From Paracoccus liaowanqingii (lineage in GTDB: Bacteria > Pseudomonadota > Alphaproteobacteria > Rhodobacterales > Rhodobacteraceae), in the NCBI RefSeq assembly GCF_004683865.2, contig NZ_CP038439.1:1218501-1282500 (forward strand): a stretch of 64,000 nt of DNA. The letters run 5' to 3'. The notes beneath the pieces were generated by a model that was given only the letters and a program-made list of their open reading frames with translations, had not been told where the DNA came from and made no database searches. Shown here one piece after another: positions 1-9,241 of the stretch. How positions within the stretch are numbered: the stretch's first letter is position 1; each line of letters opens with the position of its first letter. The translations under genes were made by a program, and so were the position numbers.

Positions 1-2
1 AG

Positions 3-560
3 ACCTATGCCGATATAGCCGCATTTCAAGACCAGCTGGGCGGGCAGATCTATGGCATCGAGGCAGGCAGCAGTGCCAACACCACGATCCTGAAGATGAT
101 TGAGGAGGACAGCTTTGGTTTGGGCGAGTTTGAGCTTGTCGAATCCAGTGAGCAGGGAATGCTGGCGCAGGTCCAACGTGCCATCGGGTCAGAGGACGCG
201 ATCCTGTTCTTCGGCTGGCGGCCCCACCCGATGAACGTGCGCTATGAACTGGAATACCTGACCGACGGCGACGACATGTTCGGGCCCAACGATGGCGAGG
301 CGACCGTGCTGACGAACACCCGCAAGGGTCTGTCCGCCGACTGTCCAAATCTAGGCGCTTTCCTGGCCAATCTGGCCTTCACAGTCGAGGCCGAGGATAT
401 CATGATGTCCTATATCCTCGATGAGGGGTTGGAACCGCGCGATGCGGCAACGCGCTGGCTGACCGAGAACCCTGCCGTGCTGGACGGCTGGCTGGCAGAT
501 GTAATGACCTTTGACGGCCAGCCGGGACTAGCTGCCGTGACGACCGCCCTAAATCTTTGA
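3..560 (+). CDS. choX: Choline/glycine-betaine ABC transporter substrate-binding protein, C-terminal part
   Basis: Open from the left edge, so only the last ~185 residues are present. The product would bind choline or betaine in the periplasm for an OpuAC/ProX-type ABC importer. Visible family signatures are YGIEAGSSANTTILKMIEED near the left edge, FFGWRPHPMN and a C-terminal helix with a WL..NP pattern. The likely ATPase and permease would lie outside the window. The 3' end overlaps the convergent AraC gene by 12 bases. The adjacent carnitine genes agree with a quaternary-amine locus. Family assignment is firm; choline versus betaine specificity is inference. Confidence 0.8.
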   Translation, partial: TYADIAAFQDQLGGQIYGIEAGSSANTTILKMIEEDSFGLGEFELVESSEQGMLAQVQRAIGSEDAILFFGWRPHPMNVRYELEYLTDGDDMFGPNDGEATVLTNTRKGLSADCPNLGAFLANLAFTVEAEDIMMSYILDEGLEPRDAATRWLTENPAVLDGWLADVMTFDGQPGLAAVTTALNL

Positions 561-1517
561 TCCGCGCCGGGCAGCCGTCGGCGGCTGCCCGAACCGCCGC
601 CGGAAGGCGCGCGACAGCGAAGCGATAGATGAGAACCCCGTGCGCACGGCGATATCGGCCATGGGAAGATTTGTATCTACAACTAGCCTGCGGGCTAATT
701 GTAGGCGTAAGGCCAGATAGTAGGCCGCCGGCGAGGTCTGGACCAGATCGCGGAAAAGACCTTCCAGGGTGCGGGTGGAACATCCTGTCCGGCCGGCGAT
801 CTCACGGATCGACAGCGGGGTGTCGAGATGCTGTTCCATGAGGGCGACGACCGGTGCCAAGCGCCGGTCCAGATGGCTGTGGCGGCCAAGCGAGACAAGG
901 GGCTGCGCGTCGGTCGGCAGATGCACCTCGTCATAGACATAGACGCTCGCGACATTCAAAGCCGAGCTTGTCCCCTGCCGCGCCCGGATCAAGGCCAGCA
1001 TGAAATCCAGCGCCGGGGCGGCACCTCCCGTGGTGAAGACCGGCCCGTCCACGACCCACCGGTCCGGGATCACGCGGATCTGTGGAAAGCGGGCTGCAAA
1101 ATCCTCCAGATCCTCCCAATGGGTCGTGGCGCGGCGCTGATCCAGCAGTCCGGCCATCGCCAGCACCCAGCTGCCAGCCTCGATGCCGCCGACCATGCGG
1201 GCGTGCCGTGCGGCCTGACGCAAGGTCGCCAACAGGGCGGGTGTGGCATGGTGCGCAACATTAAAAGCGGCGACTACGATCAGCAGGTCGCAGTCGCCCT
1301 GCGCGGCCAGCGGACCGTCGACCTGCAGGGCCAGCCCGCAGCTTGTGCAGACCGGCTGGCCGTCGATCGACACGACCCGCCAGCGATAGGGCTGCTGCCC
1401 TGAGATGCGGTTGGCCGCGCGCATCGGGTCCAGCGTTGCCGCCACACTCATCAGGGACGCGTCGGGCAGGATCAGGATCGTTGCCGTCAGGGGCTGGTCG
1501 GATTGCTGGAACACCAT
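549..1517 (-). CDS. GlxA-family AraC transcriptional regulator (CdhR-like)
   Basis: 322 aa. Residues ~10-200 form a DJ-1/PfpI-like glutamine-amidotransferase domain (GGIEAGSWVLAMAGLLD); the nucleophile elbow has no Cys, so it is a sensor, not an enzyme. The C-terminal ~100 residues carry two AraC helix-turn-helix motifs (IREIAGRTGCSTRTLEGLF and MADIAVRTGFSSIASLSRAF). It is the last gene of a same-strand run after carnitine dehydrogenase, with a 39-base gap. CdhR of Pseudomonas belongs to this family and activates carnitine dehydrogenase genes, so a role in carnitine sensing is likely. The other GlxA gene at 3996 is an equal candidate. Confidence 0.85.
   Translation of the reverse strand: MVFQQSDQPLTATILILPDASLMSVAATLDPMRAANRISGQQPYRWRVVSIDGQPVCTSCGLALQVDGPLAAQGDCDLLIVVAAFNVAHHATPALLATLRQAARHARMVGGIEAGSWVLAMAGLLDQRRATTHWEDLEDFAARFPQIRVIPDRWVVDGPVFTTGGAAPALDFMLALIRARQGTSSALNVASVYVYDEVHLPTDAQPLVSLGRHSHLDRRLAPVVALMEQHLDTPLSIREIAGRTGCSTRTLEGLFRDLVQTSPAAYYLALRLQLARRLVVDTNLPMADIAVRTGFSSIASLSRAFRRRFGQPPTAARRGSKI
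569..590. terminator. Hairpin downstream of choX
   Basis: A perfect 9-bp inverted repeat (569-577 GGGCAGCCG and 582-590 CGGCTGCCC, 4-base loop) lies just after the choX stop. It has no T-run and sits inside the 3' end of the convergent regulator gene, so it may end choX transcription while also being coding. Terminator activity is inferred. Confidence 0.45.
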
Positions 1518-1556
1518 CCGCGCCTCAATCCGGCAGCATCTGGCCCGGCGCCGATC

Positions 1557-2975
1557 TCAAGGCCGCAGGCCGACGGACCTGCCCGCGCCCTCGGGTGCCG
1601 GTATTCCGGCATGGCGGGCCACCCAGTCCGACAAGCGCGCAGCGACCGCCGGATCCGGGTCCGAGGTGCGCCGGATGGTCAGGTCCGTGTGCAGCAGCAT
1701 CGTCTCGACCGTGGCGGCAAGAGTGTCATCGCGCCACAGGCGGTTGAACAGATGCAGCCGCTTGCCCGCACCCGCCAGCACCTGTGTGGTCACTGTCAGG
1801 CGATCGCCCGCCTGCACCTCGTCTAGATGCCGGATGTGGCTTTCGACCGTAAAGTAGCTCCGGCCCGACGCGATGTAGTCCGCATCGGCCCCAATCATTT
1901 GCATGAAGCGGTCGGTGGCCAGGGATGCCGTCTCCAGGTAATGCGTCTCGTTCATGTGGCCGTTATAGTCGGTCCAGCTGACGGGCACCTGCCGCATGGC
2001 GGTGACCGGCAAGCCGTCACGTTCCCCTGCATCGGGCAGGGCGGCCTCGTGGGCGGTGACAACTCCTCCCGCGCCGCTGCCGGTGCGGCGCAGGGCGCGG
2101 ATCATCGCGACCACATTGTCATCGCGCAGGCGTTCCAGTTCACGGATCGATAGGTGACCCGATTGCGCGTCGGATTGCGTAGCGATTAGCTGGACCAGCT
2201 CGTCGTTGAACTCAGGCACGTCCATCAGCTTGGTCCAGGGCCAGGACAAGGCTGGGCCGAACTGGGCCATGAAATGGGCCATCCCGGCCTCTCCGCCCGC
2301 AATGCGATAGGTCTCGAACAGGCCCATCTGCGCCCAGCGGATGCCGAAGCCCATGCGGATCGCCTCGTCGATCTCGGCGGTCGTGGCGATGCCGTCCTTG
2401 ACCAGCCACAGCGCCTCGCGCCACACGGCCTCCAGCAGGCGGTCGGCGATATGGGCGTCGATCTCGTGGCGGACCGTCAGGGGATACATGCCAATGCTGC
2501 GCAGGATATCAGCCGCCCGCGCGCAGGTGTCCGTATCGCCCACCAACTCGACCAGCGGCAGCAGATAGACCGGGTTGAATGGATGGGCGACGATGGCGCC
2601 CGTGCCCGCCGCGTTCAACTCGGACGGTCTGAAGCCCGAGGTGGACGACCCGATGATAGCCTGCGGCCCTGCCGCCTCCGCGATCATCGGCAGGATGCGG
2701 TGCTTGACCTCCAGGACTTCGGGGACGCTTTCCTGCACCCAGTCCGCGCCTGCGACTGCCGTGGCCAGATCGGCATGGAAGGTCAGACGCCCTTCGTGGG
2801 GCAGGGCGCAATCATAAAGTGCAGGCAGCGCTCGTCGGGCATTGTCCAGCACCGCGGCGATCTTGCGTTCCGCCTGCGGGTCGGGGTCCGCAACCGCGAC
2901 GTCCCAGCCGTTCAGCAGGAACCGAGCCGCCCATCCGCCACCGATCACGCCGCCGCCAATGATCGCGGCCTTCAT
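1557..2975 (-). CDS. L-carnitine dehydrogenase fused to a C-terminal thioesterase
   Basis: 472 aa. Residues 1-~310 are a 3-hydroxyacyl-CoA-dehydrogenase-type NAD enzyme with a Rossmann motif at the N-terminus (IIGGGVIGGGWAARF) and the conserved AHPFNPVYLLPLVE segment. Residues ~325-460 are a hot-dog acyl-CoA thioesterase (VSWTDYNGHMNETHYLE). This two-domain form is known for L-carnitine dehydrogenase (carnitine to 3-dehydrocarnitine), with the second domain thought to hydrolyse betainyl-CoA. The start overlaps the end of the upstream cleavage enzyme by 4 bases, showing translational coupling. Substrate follows from family and neighbours. Confidence 0.88.
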   Translation of the reverse strand: MKAAIIGGGVIGGGWAARFLLNGWDVAVADPDPQAERKIAAVLDNARRALPALYDCALPHEGRLTFHADLATAVAGADWVQESVPEVLEVKHRILPMIAEAAGPQAIIGSSTSGFRPSELNAAGTGAIVAHPFNPVYLLPLVELVGDTDTCARAADILRSIGMYPLTVRHEIDAHIADRLLEAVWREALWLVKDGIATTAEIDEAIRMGFGIRWAQMGLFETYRIAGGEAGMAHFMAQFGPALSWPWTKLMDVPEFNDELVQLIATQSDAQSGHLSIRELERLRDDNVVAMIRALRRTGSGAGGVVTAHEAALPDAGERDGLPVTAMRQVPVSWTDYNGHMNETHYLETASLATDRFMQMIGADADYIASGRSYFTVESHIRHLDEVQAGDRLTVTTQVLAGAGKRLHLFNRLWRDDTLAATVETMLLHTDLTIRRTSDPDPAVAARLSDWVARHAGIPAPEGAGRSVGLRP

Positions 2976-3895
2976 GCCGCCACCCCAGCGGGCCCGCGTT
3001 TGACCAGTCCCAGCCGGTCCCGCACAGCCTGCGGACCGATGATGCGGGCGCCCATGTTCTCAGTGATCGTGACCGCGCGTTCAACCAGTTGGGCATTGGT
3101 GGCCAACTGTCCCTTGCCCAGCCACAGATTGTCCTCCAGCCCGACGCGGATGTTTCCGCCCGCCAGCACGGCGGCGGCAACATAGGGCATCTGATCGCGT
3201 CCCAGGCTGAACGCCGACCAGCACCAATCCGTAGGCACCGCGTTCACCATCGCCAGAAAGGTGTTCAGATCATTGGGCGCGCCCCAAGGCACCCCCATGC
3301 ACAGCTGCACCAGCGCCGGGCTAGTCAGCGTGCCCTCAGTGACCAACTGTTTGGCGAACCACAGATGGCCGGTGTCGAAGGCTTCGATCTCGGGCTTGAC
3401 GCCAAGGGCGGTCATTATCGAGCCCATCGCGCGCAGCATGCCAGGCGTGTTCGTCATGACGTAATCGGCCTCGGCAAAGTTCATCGTGCCACAATCGAGA
3501 GTGCAGATCTCGGGCAGGCATTCGGCAATATGGGCCATCCGCTCGGTTGCACCGATCATGTCGGTGGCCTGCGCGTTGACGGGAAACGGGGCCTCGGTCG
3601 GGCCGAAGACGATGTCCCCGCCCATGCCCGCCGTCAGGTTCAGCACGACATCCACGTCTGCGTCGCGGATGCGATTGGTCAGCTCGCGGTAGAGATCCAG
3701 CCTGCGCGAGGGTGCGCCGGTCTCGGGGTCGCGCACGTGGCAGTGAACGACCGCCGCCCCCGCCCTGGCCGCGGCGATGGCGCTGTCGGCGATCTGGCGC
3801 GGGCTGCGCGGCACATGGGACGATCGGTCCTGCGTTGCGCCGGAACCGGTCACGGCGCAGGTGATGAAGACGTCCTTGGTCATGGCAAGCGGCAT
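2972..3895 (-). CDS. Beta-keto acid cleavage enzyme (BKACE, DUF849), probable 3-dehydrocarnitine cleavage enzyme
   Basis: 307 aa, full length for the family. It has the metal-binding HxH motif in VVHCHVRDPETG, the LTAGMGGD loop and the conserved GTMNF strand. BKACE enzymes condense a beta-keto acid with acetyl-CoA; in carnitine catabolism 3-dehydrocarnitine plus acetyl-CoA gives acetoacetate plus betainyl-CoA, which fits the fused thioesterase next door. First gene of the 3895-to-549 operon. Two start codons are possible (residues 1 and 5); the first is kept. Specificity is inferred from context. Confidence 0.87.
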   Translation of the reverse strand: MPLAMTKDVFITCAVTGSGATQDRSSHVPRSPRQIADSAIAAARAGAAVVHCHVRDPETGAPSRRLDLYRELTNRIRDADVDVVLNLTAGMGGDIVFGPTEAPFPVNAQATDMIGATERMAHIAECLPEICTLDCGTMNFAEADYVMTNTPGMLRAMGSIMTALGVKPEIEAFDTGHLWFAKQLVTEGTLTSPALVQLCMGVPWGAPNDLNTFLAMVNAVPTDWCWSAFSLGRDQMPYVAAAVLAGGNIRVGLEDNLWLGKGQLATNAQLVERAVTITENMGARIIGPQAVRDRLGLVKRGPAGVAA

Positions 3896-3995
3896 TGCGG
3901 GCTCCTGTTAGGTCACGCACCGAGGTTAGACCTTTTGCTGGCCTGCATCTTGTCCTAGTCAGTCATTTGATTGTCCTCGATTGTCATATTTTGCC

Positions 3996-5006
3996 ATGCG
4001 CGTCACCTTTCTGTTGTTTGACGGCTTCTCGAACATGGTCCTGTCCTGTCTGCTGGAACCCCTGCGCGCGGTCCGCGATGGGGGGCGGGCGGATCTAGAG
4101 TGGCAGATCCTGACCGCAGGCGACGGGCCGGTCAGATCCTCCAGCGGGTTGATGGTGGCGCCCGACCCGCGGCAGACGGGCATGATCGATCTGCTGGTCG
4201 TCGTGGCGGGCTATGGCCATCGCGCTCACGCGCAGGGCCCCGCGCGGCGGCACGTCGCGGATCTGGCACGCCACAGCCGGCAGATCGTCGGCGCGGATAC
4301 GGGGCCGTGGATTCTTGCCGCAGCCGGGCTGCTCGACGATCGCGAAGCGACGTTGCACTGGTCGCTGCTGCCCGAATTCGCCGAGGCGTTCCCCCATGTC
4401 CGGGTGATGTCTGTGGGTCACGTGACCACCGACCGGGTCTGGACCTGCGGTGGCGCCTCGGATGCGCTGGCGCTGATGCTGTCGCTGATCGGGACGCGCT
4501 TTGGTAAGGCAGACGCCTTCCTGGCCTCGACGATGTTCCTGCGTGACGATCCGCGTCCGCAGGGCGACGTGCCCGACCGTCTGGCGGATTTGGTGCGGGC
4601 CGGCTCCGCCCGTTTACGCCCTATCCTCGACCATATGTGCGAGACCATCGACGACCCCGCCCCCCTGTCCCGCCTCGCCGATCTGGGCGGCATGTCGCCA
4701 AGCAAGATGGACCGGCTGTTCAGGGCGGATCTGGGGATGTCGCCGGGTCAGTTCTACCAAATGCTCAGGCTGGCGCGGGCGCAGGATCTGGCGCGCACTA
4801 CCCAGCTGAGCCTGCACGACATCGCCCTGCGCTGCGGATATTGCGATGCCCCCGCGCTGAGCAAGGCCTTTCGCCGTCGTTTTGGTTATCCAATTGGGCA
4901 GCTGCGCCAGCGTTGCTGCGAGTATGTGGAGCAAGCGACTGTAACCGAAGCAAAAAGGAAATCCGTAGACCCCAAGCCGGCATTCTGTAACGTTAGTTCG
5001 CTTTAA
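3996..5006 (+). CDS. GlxA-family AraC transcriptional regulator, divergent to the carnitine operon
   Basis: 336 aa from ATG 3996; a TTG at 3981 would add five residues. The N-terminal DJ-1-like domain (MRVTFLLFDGFSN, ADTGPWILAAAGLLDD) lacks a catalytic Cys; the C-terminal AraC domain is clear (LSRLADLGGMSPSKMDRLF, HDIALRCGYCDAPALSKAF). It is transcribed away from the carnitine genes across a ~100-bp gap, the usual arrangement for a local activator. About 30 residues after the second HTH lack recognisable motifs and look like a divergent tail. Confidence 0.83.
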   Translation: MRVTFLLFDGFSNMVLSCLLEPLRAVRDGGRADLEWQILTAGDGPVRSSSGLMVAPDPRQTGMIDLLVVVAGYGHRAHAQGPARRHVADLARHSRQIVGADTGPWILAAAGLLDDREATLHWSLLPEFAEAFPHVRVMSVGHVTTDRVWTCGGASDALALMLSLIGTRFGKADAFLASTMFLRDDPRPQGDVPDRLADLVRAGSARLRPILDHMCETIDDPAPLSRLADLGGMSPSKMDRLFRADLGMSPGQFYQMLRLARAQDLARTTQLSLHDIALRCGYCDAPALSKAFRRRFGYPIGQLRQRCCEYVEQATVTEAKRKSVDPKPAFCNVSSL

Positions 5007-5267
5007 GTGTGGTAGACGATCGGCGCCACCGAGGGTCAGAAGTGGTCCCGTGGTCCCGTGATTGCTTTAACTCGGAAAACAGGAACGGGCAGGGACCGAC
5101 CGTAGGTCTGCTTGATCCAGATATGTGAGTTGAGGAACGGGCAGCTTTTGACAGCTCCCCATTCCATGGCATTCTTCCCCACTTCCCGAAGATGGCGCGG
5201 AGGGCCATTCTTGATCGTGTCGTCAGCTTCGGACGGTGCTTCCTAAGGCATCGCGGATCTCTTCTAG

Positions 5268-5576
5268 CTAGGCACGTTCGTTGATGGTCGTCGGCGTCCC
5301 AAACACTTCCAGCACCGCGACGGACGCTGTCTTTCCCACAGCCTGCTCCAGCTCCAGGCGCATAAGGAAGCCTGGATCTGTCTCCAAGGCGCGGGCGAGG
5401 GCGGGCACACGGTCCAGTGGGATCTTCGATGCGACCATGTTGAACATCGAGAACATGCTGCCGTTCACAAAGACCGCTTTATGCGCGATCTGCTTCAGCG
5501 ACTCTTTGTGCGCCAGAAGCTCGGTCTGTCGACGAAGGAAGACGGCAGCCAGGGTGGTTTCAAAGGGGTTGGGCAT
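5268..5576 (-). CDS. Small protein with HTH-like fold, hypothetical
   Basis: 102 aa from ATG 5576, preferred over an upstream ATG that would add 20 unlikely residues. The central part (KQIAHKAVFVNGSMFSMFNM, then IPLDRVPALARALETDP) reads like a degenerate phage-repressor/XRE helix-turn-helix: a conserved-helix pattern followed by choice of parameters typical of small XRE regulators. No partner gene is adjacent. Function unknown; a DNA-binding role is inference. Confidence 0.55.
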   Translation of the reverse strand: MPNPFETTLAAVFLRRQTELLAHKESLKQIAHKAVFVNGSMFSMFNMVASKIPLDRVPALARALETDPGFLMRLELEQAVGKTASVAVLEVFGTPTTINERA

Positions 5577-6023
5577 GGTTGTCTCGCCCATAAGCTGTTG
5601 CTGATGACACGAATCTAGCGGCCTGTGCGACGACATGCGCTTGGGAGTTGGTGCCGCGCCGACGGGACGTCCGAAGTCCTAGAACGGCGGCACTAAGGTC
5701 ATGGGGGTGCTTCGGGACCCCGAACCATTTTTTTCCATGGACCCTCCACTTTCTAAAAATGGGCCATGCTATACAGGCAAATTTATCAAGACGGTGCACC
5801 TGCTGAAGTCCCGGTTTGTGACTGTCACGGCCTTGATAGGCGAATTGATGCCTTTATCAGTCAAAAGATTGATTTGTCCCCGGCCAATCGCGGCTTTGCC
5901 TTAACCACCTGCGTGGCATATGTGTGATACCCAAATTGAGGACACGGGCCACAGGACAAAGCAGTCGACCGGCCAGCGCGACTGCCTGATATTTCCCTTA
6001 ACAAACTAAAGCGTAGAGCCCGC
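5577..6023. other. Intergenic gap with a stem and T-run
   Basis: About 450 bases without a convincing gene. At 5704-5721 a short GGGGT/ACCCC stem is followed by eight T residues at 5728-5735 (plus strand), which resembles a weak terminator although no plus-strand gene lies directly upstream. The local base composition is lower in GC than the flanks. Confidence 0.3.
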
Positions 6024-7430
6024 ATGACCCTTTTCCAGATCCCGCCTTCCTATTCCTGGGCAGGCCTTTTGCCGGCCGGCGTGACCGCCTGCATGGTGGC
6101 ATACGAGTATACCGGACTGTCGCATTTTGCGTTGGTAGCTTCGGGACTGGCAGTGGCTGCGGTCGCAGTCTTCAGCTTCAGTGTCCGTGCGTCGCGGGTG
6201 GCCTTCGTTCTGATTGGCTTGGCGCTGGTCATCTGGGCTGCGCTGACCACCACGAACTGGCTCGCCGCCACCGCAACTGCAACGCAACGTGGCGCCATGG
6301 TGATGGCGCTGTTCACGGCGTTGAGCGTGATCCGCAACGCCGCCATGACCTCCCCGGAGATCGTCGAATGCGGGCGGTTTCTGGCCCGCCAGCGACCCGG
6401 GCTGCGCTATAGTGCCCTGACGATCGGCGGGCATCTGTTCGGGTTGATCCTGCTCTATGGGTCCATCTCGTTACTCGGAACCCTGGCGACCGAGAGCACA
6501 GCGCACGAGCCTGATCGCCAGGTGCGTCTGCAGCGCACAAGGCGCATGATGATCGCCATTCAGCGCGGCTTCGCCTCCACCCTCTGCTGGTCGCCCCTGG
6601 GATTTTCCATGATCATCACCGTGTCGGTTGTGCCGGGGGCCAGCTGGGGGGCAGCGGCTCTGCCGGGGATCATCAGCGCGGTGATGGTGCTGGCGATCGG
6701 TTGGGGTTTGGATGCGCTCTACAAGCAGCGTAAAGCAGCGCTGGCAAAGGTGGCCGAAACCGAACGGTGGTCAGAGCATCTGCGCCCCTTGCTGGTGCTG
6801 CTGGGCGTGGTGTTGCTAGGGGTCGCCCTGCTGCACGCTCTGACCGGGGTCGAGGTGATCGGCGCGGTCATGTCGCTCGTGCCGGTGGTCGCGGTGTTGT
6901 GGATCGCCCTGCAGCAACCGCCGGAGGGGCAGACCCGGCTTCGCCATCTCCGTCAGCGAGCAGCCGAGTTCGTGACCCGCGAACTGCCCTCGTATCGGGG
7001 CGAGATCGTGTTGTTGTTCATGGCGGGCTTCATCGGCAGTCTGGGGGCCGTCCTGCTGGTGCCGCTGGTCCAGGGGCTGGGCCTCGATCTGCAGGCAGTC
7101 CCGCCGTGGATCATCGTGGCCGCAATGGTCTGGGTCATTCCGCTGACCGGGCAGCTGGGGATGAACCCCATTCTTGCCGTCTCGCTGCTGGTGCCGGTTC
7201 TGCCGTCACCCGAGGTGATGGGGATTTCTCCGACCGCGCTTGTCGTGGCGATCACCGGAGGATGGGCACTCAGCGGCGCGACCTCTCCCTTCACGGCATC
7301 CGTGCTTCTCGCCGCTGTATTGGGCAAGGTCTCCCCCTGGCGGGCGGGGATCGGCTGGAACGGCGTCTACGCACTTGTCGCCGGCAGCGCACTGACCCTC
7401 TGGGCGCTAACGCTATCAATCATATTGTGA
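6024..7430 (+). CDS. Polytopic inner-membrane protein, ion-transporter-like
   Basis: 468 aa, very hydrophobic with roughly ten to twelve transmembrane segments and one charged cytoplasmic stretch near residues 160-180 (HEPDRQVRLQRTRRMM). The C-terminal half (GQLGMNPILAVSLLVPVLP, ITGGWALSGATSPFTAS) resembles re-entrant loops of ion-transporter superfamily carriers such as ArsB/NhaD/dicarboxylate types. I do not recognise a named family. No clear operon partner: the TRAP operon starts 250 bases later with its own ribosome-binding site. Substrate unknown. Confidence 0.7.
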   Translation: MTLFQIPPSYSWAGLLPAGVTACMVAYEYTGLSHFALVASGLAVAAVAVFSFSVRASRVAFVLIGLALVIWAALTTTNWLAATATATQRGAMVMALFTALSVIRNAAMTSPEIVECGRFLARQRPGLRYSALTIGGHLFGLILLYGSISLLGTLATESTAHEPDRQVRLQRTRRMMIAIQRGFASTLCWSPLGFSMIITVSVVPGASWGAAALPGIISAVMVLAIGWGLDALYKQRKAALAKVAETERWSEHLRPLLVLLGVVLLGVALLHALTGVEVIGAVMSLVPVVAVLWIALQQPPEGQTRLRHLRQRAAEFVTRELPSYRGEIVLLFMAGFIGSLGAVLLVPLVQGLGLDLQAVPPWIIVAAMVWVIPLTGQLGMNPILAVSLLVPVLPSPEVMGISPTALVVAITGGWALSGATSPFTASVLLAAVLGKVSPWRAGIGWNGVYALVAGSALTLWALTLSIIL

Positions 7431-7680
7431 CGGTAGAAGTAATTAGGGCTGACCCGCTTGTCCGCCTTGTTTGAACCAGAATCCGACAGCCAGAACAGAA
7501 ATTGTATGCAGCTATACGGACGGGCGATTCGTTAGGCCCAAATGCGTTGCGAAAGAGGCGCAAAAGGGAGGTGCGCTTTGCTTTACAGAGACTTTTCTGT
7601 ATGCATTATGACAAGTAGTCGGCTCGTGGAGGGGGCATTTGCTCGGGGTTCGACTGCCGGAAATCATGGGAGGACAAACT

Positions 7681-8676
7681 ATGAAATATGCGACAGTAGC
7701 TGCACTGATGTGCGGTGCAATGTATTTGGGCGTCAACGAAGCTGCCGCAGAGCGGGTGTTGCGGATGACCGTGCAGGTCGGCGCAAACCATCCGGTAGGC
7801 GCAAACACACATTATTTCGCCGAACAGTTGGACGAGATTTCGGGCGGTGAGATGACCGTGCGCGTCTTTGACAGCGCCCAGTTGTTCAAAGGTCAGGAAG
7901 TGCCCCAGGCCATCTCAAGCGGCGCGATAGATCTGGGGATCGTGCTGGCGGATGAATACGCCGGCTCGGTCCCCGCGGCCGGCATCTTTTCGGTCGCGTT
8001 CCTTTTCCCCGACTATGAAATCCTGGCCAGCGCAGCCGATCGCGAGGGCGAATTCCGCCAGACCTTTGACCAATTGCTGCTTGAGGCGGGCTCTAAGGTG
8101 CTATGGTGGCAGGATTACGGTCCTGTCCAGATGCTGTCCAAGGGCGCGCCGGTCGTCTCGCCCGAGGATATGCGCGGCAAGATGGTCCGCGCCACGGGCA
8201 AGCCGACAGGCGATCTGATCGAGGCCGCCGGCGGCTCAGCCGTGGTTGTGGGGGGCGCCGAGCAATTCGTTGCCTATCAGCGCGGCCTGGTGGATATCGG
8301 GATGAGCGGGACAACCGCCGTCAAGTCGCGTGCGCTTTACGAAGTGATGGATCACGTCACGATGACCAGCCACGGCCTTGCCGAGTTCATCGCGGTGATC
8401 AACCCCGCGCTGTGGGACAGCCTGTCCGAGCAGGAGCAGGCTTGGATGACCGAAGCCGCAGTTCGTGCAGAGGACCAGATGCGCGCCGGGACCGAGGCCG
8501 AAAATGTCGAGGCTGCCGAATGGCTGGCCGAGAACGGACATGCGACCGTAACCGAACTGACGCCCGAGCAGATCGCCGTCTGGCAGGAGGCCACACGCCC
8601 TGCAGTCGAGCAATTTCGCGAAGAGGCGGGCGAGGCCGGTGACCGGCTTTTGACCGCGCTGGACGCCTTGCGCTGA
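7681..8676 (+). CDS. TRAP transporter substrate-binding protein (DctP), system 1
   Basis: 331 aa with an N-terminal signal peptide (cleavage near AAA-E, residues ~20-22). Start at ATG 7681 is set by the GGGAGGA site eight bases upstream. The fold motifs are typical of DctP: FKGQEVPQAISSGAIDLG and the substrate-carboxylate Arg region GKMVRATGKPTG. It captures an organic acid in the periplasm for the DctQM permease that follows. The HMG-CoA lyase and CoA-transferase genes beyond the operon suggest a carboxylate that is activated to a CoA thioester. Confidence 0.9.
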   Translation: MKYATVAALMCGAMYLGVNEAAAERVLRMTVQVGANHPVGANTHYFAEQLDEISGGEMTVRVFDSAQLFKGQEVPQAISSGAIDLGIVLADEYAGSVPAAGIFSVAFLFPDYEILASAADREGEFRQTFDQLLLEAGSKVLWWQDYGPVQMLSKGAPVVSPEDMRGKMVRATGKPTGDLIEAAGGSAVVVGGAEQFVAYQRGLVDIGMSGTTAVKSRALYEVMDHVTMTSHGLAEFIAVINPALWDSLSEQEQAWMTEAAVRAEDQMRAGTEAENVEAAEWLAENGHATVTELTPEQIAVWQEATRPAVEQFREEAGEAGDRLLTALDALR

Positions 8677-8686
8677 GAGAACGGGC

Positions 8687-9241
8687 ATGACCTCACCGCG
8701 TGGCGCGCTGCGCCTTGCGGACGGGCTGTCGCTAATTGCGGCACGTCTGTCCGAGCTGGGCATCGTCGCCATGACGGTGTTACTGACCTATGAGGTGGTG
8801 GCGCGCTATGTCTTCCGCGCTCCCACGCACTGGACCTCGGATGTCGCCACCACGGTGATGATATGGCTGACGTTCCTCGCGATGGGCTATTGCCTGCGCG
8901 AGGGACACATGATCCGCATCACCGCCGTCATCGGGCAGTTGCCCCCGACAGGCCGCAAGGCTGCGGAGGCGCTGAGCCTGATCGCCATCCTGCTGTTTTC
9001 GGTCTTCGTGCTGTGGGTGACCAGTCGAGCGATGATGGATTCCATCGCCTTCGGGCGCCGGCAACCGTCGATGTTGCGGATGCCAACCTGGATCGCCGAG
9101 CTGCCGATCATTCTGGGCTTTGCCATTCTTGCGTTGCAGGCGCTGGCCGAACTGATCCGTCTGCCGGGCCGCCCCGCACCCGAATTTTCCAGCTCGGCTG
9201 AGCAGGAGCTGCCCCCTACGGACATGGAGGTGCGGCGATGA
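8687..9241 (+). CDS. TRAP transporter small permease subunit (DctQ), system 1
   Basis: 184 aa with four predicted transmembrane helices and the family pattern YEVVARYVFRAPTHWTSDV followed by MGYCLREGHMIRI. It pairs with DctM in the inner membrane. The gene starts 10 bases after dctP and its stop codon overlaps the dctM start (ATGA), so the three are co-translated. Confidence 0.88.
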   Translation: MTSPRGALRLADGLSLIAARLSELGIVAMTVLLTYEVVARYVFRAPTHWTSDVATTVMIWLTFLAMGYCLREGHMIRITAVIGQLPPTGRKAAEALSLIAILLFSVFVLWVTSRAMMDSIAFGRRQPSMLRMPTWIAELPIILGFAILALQALAELIRLPGRPAPEFSSSAEQELPPTDMEVRR

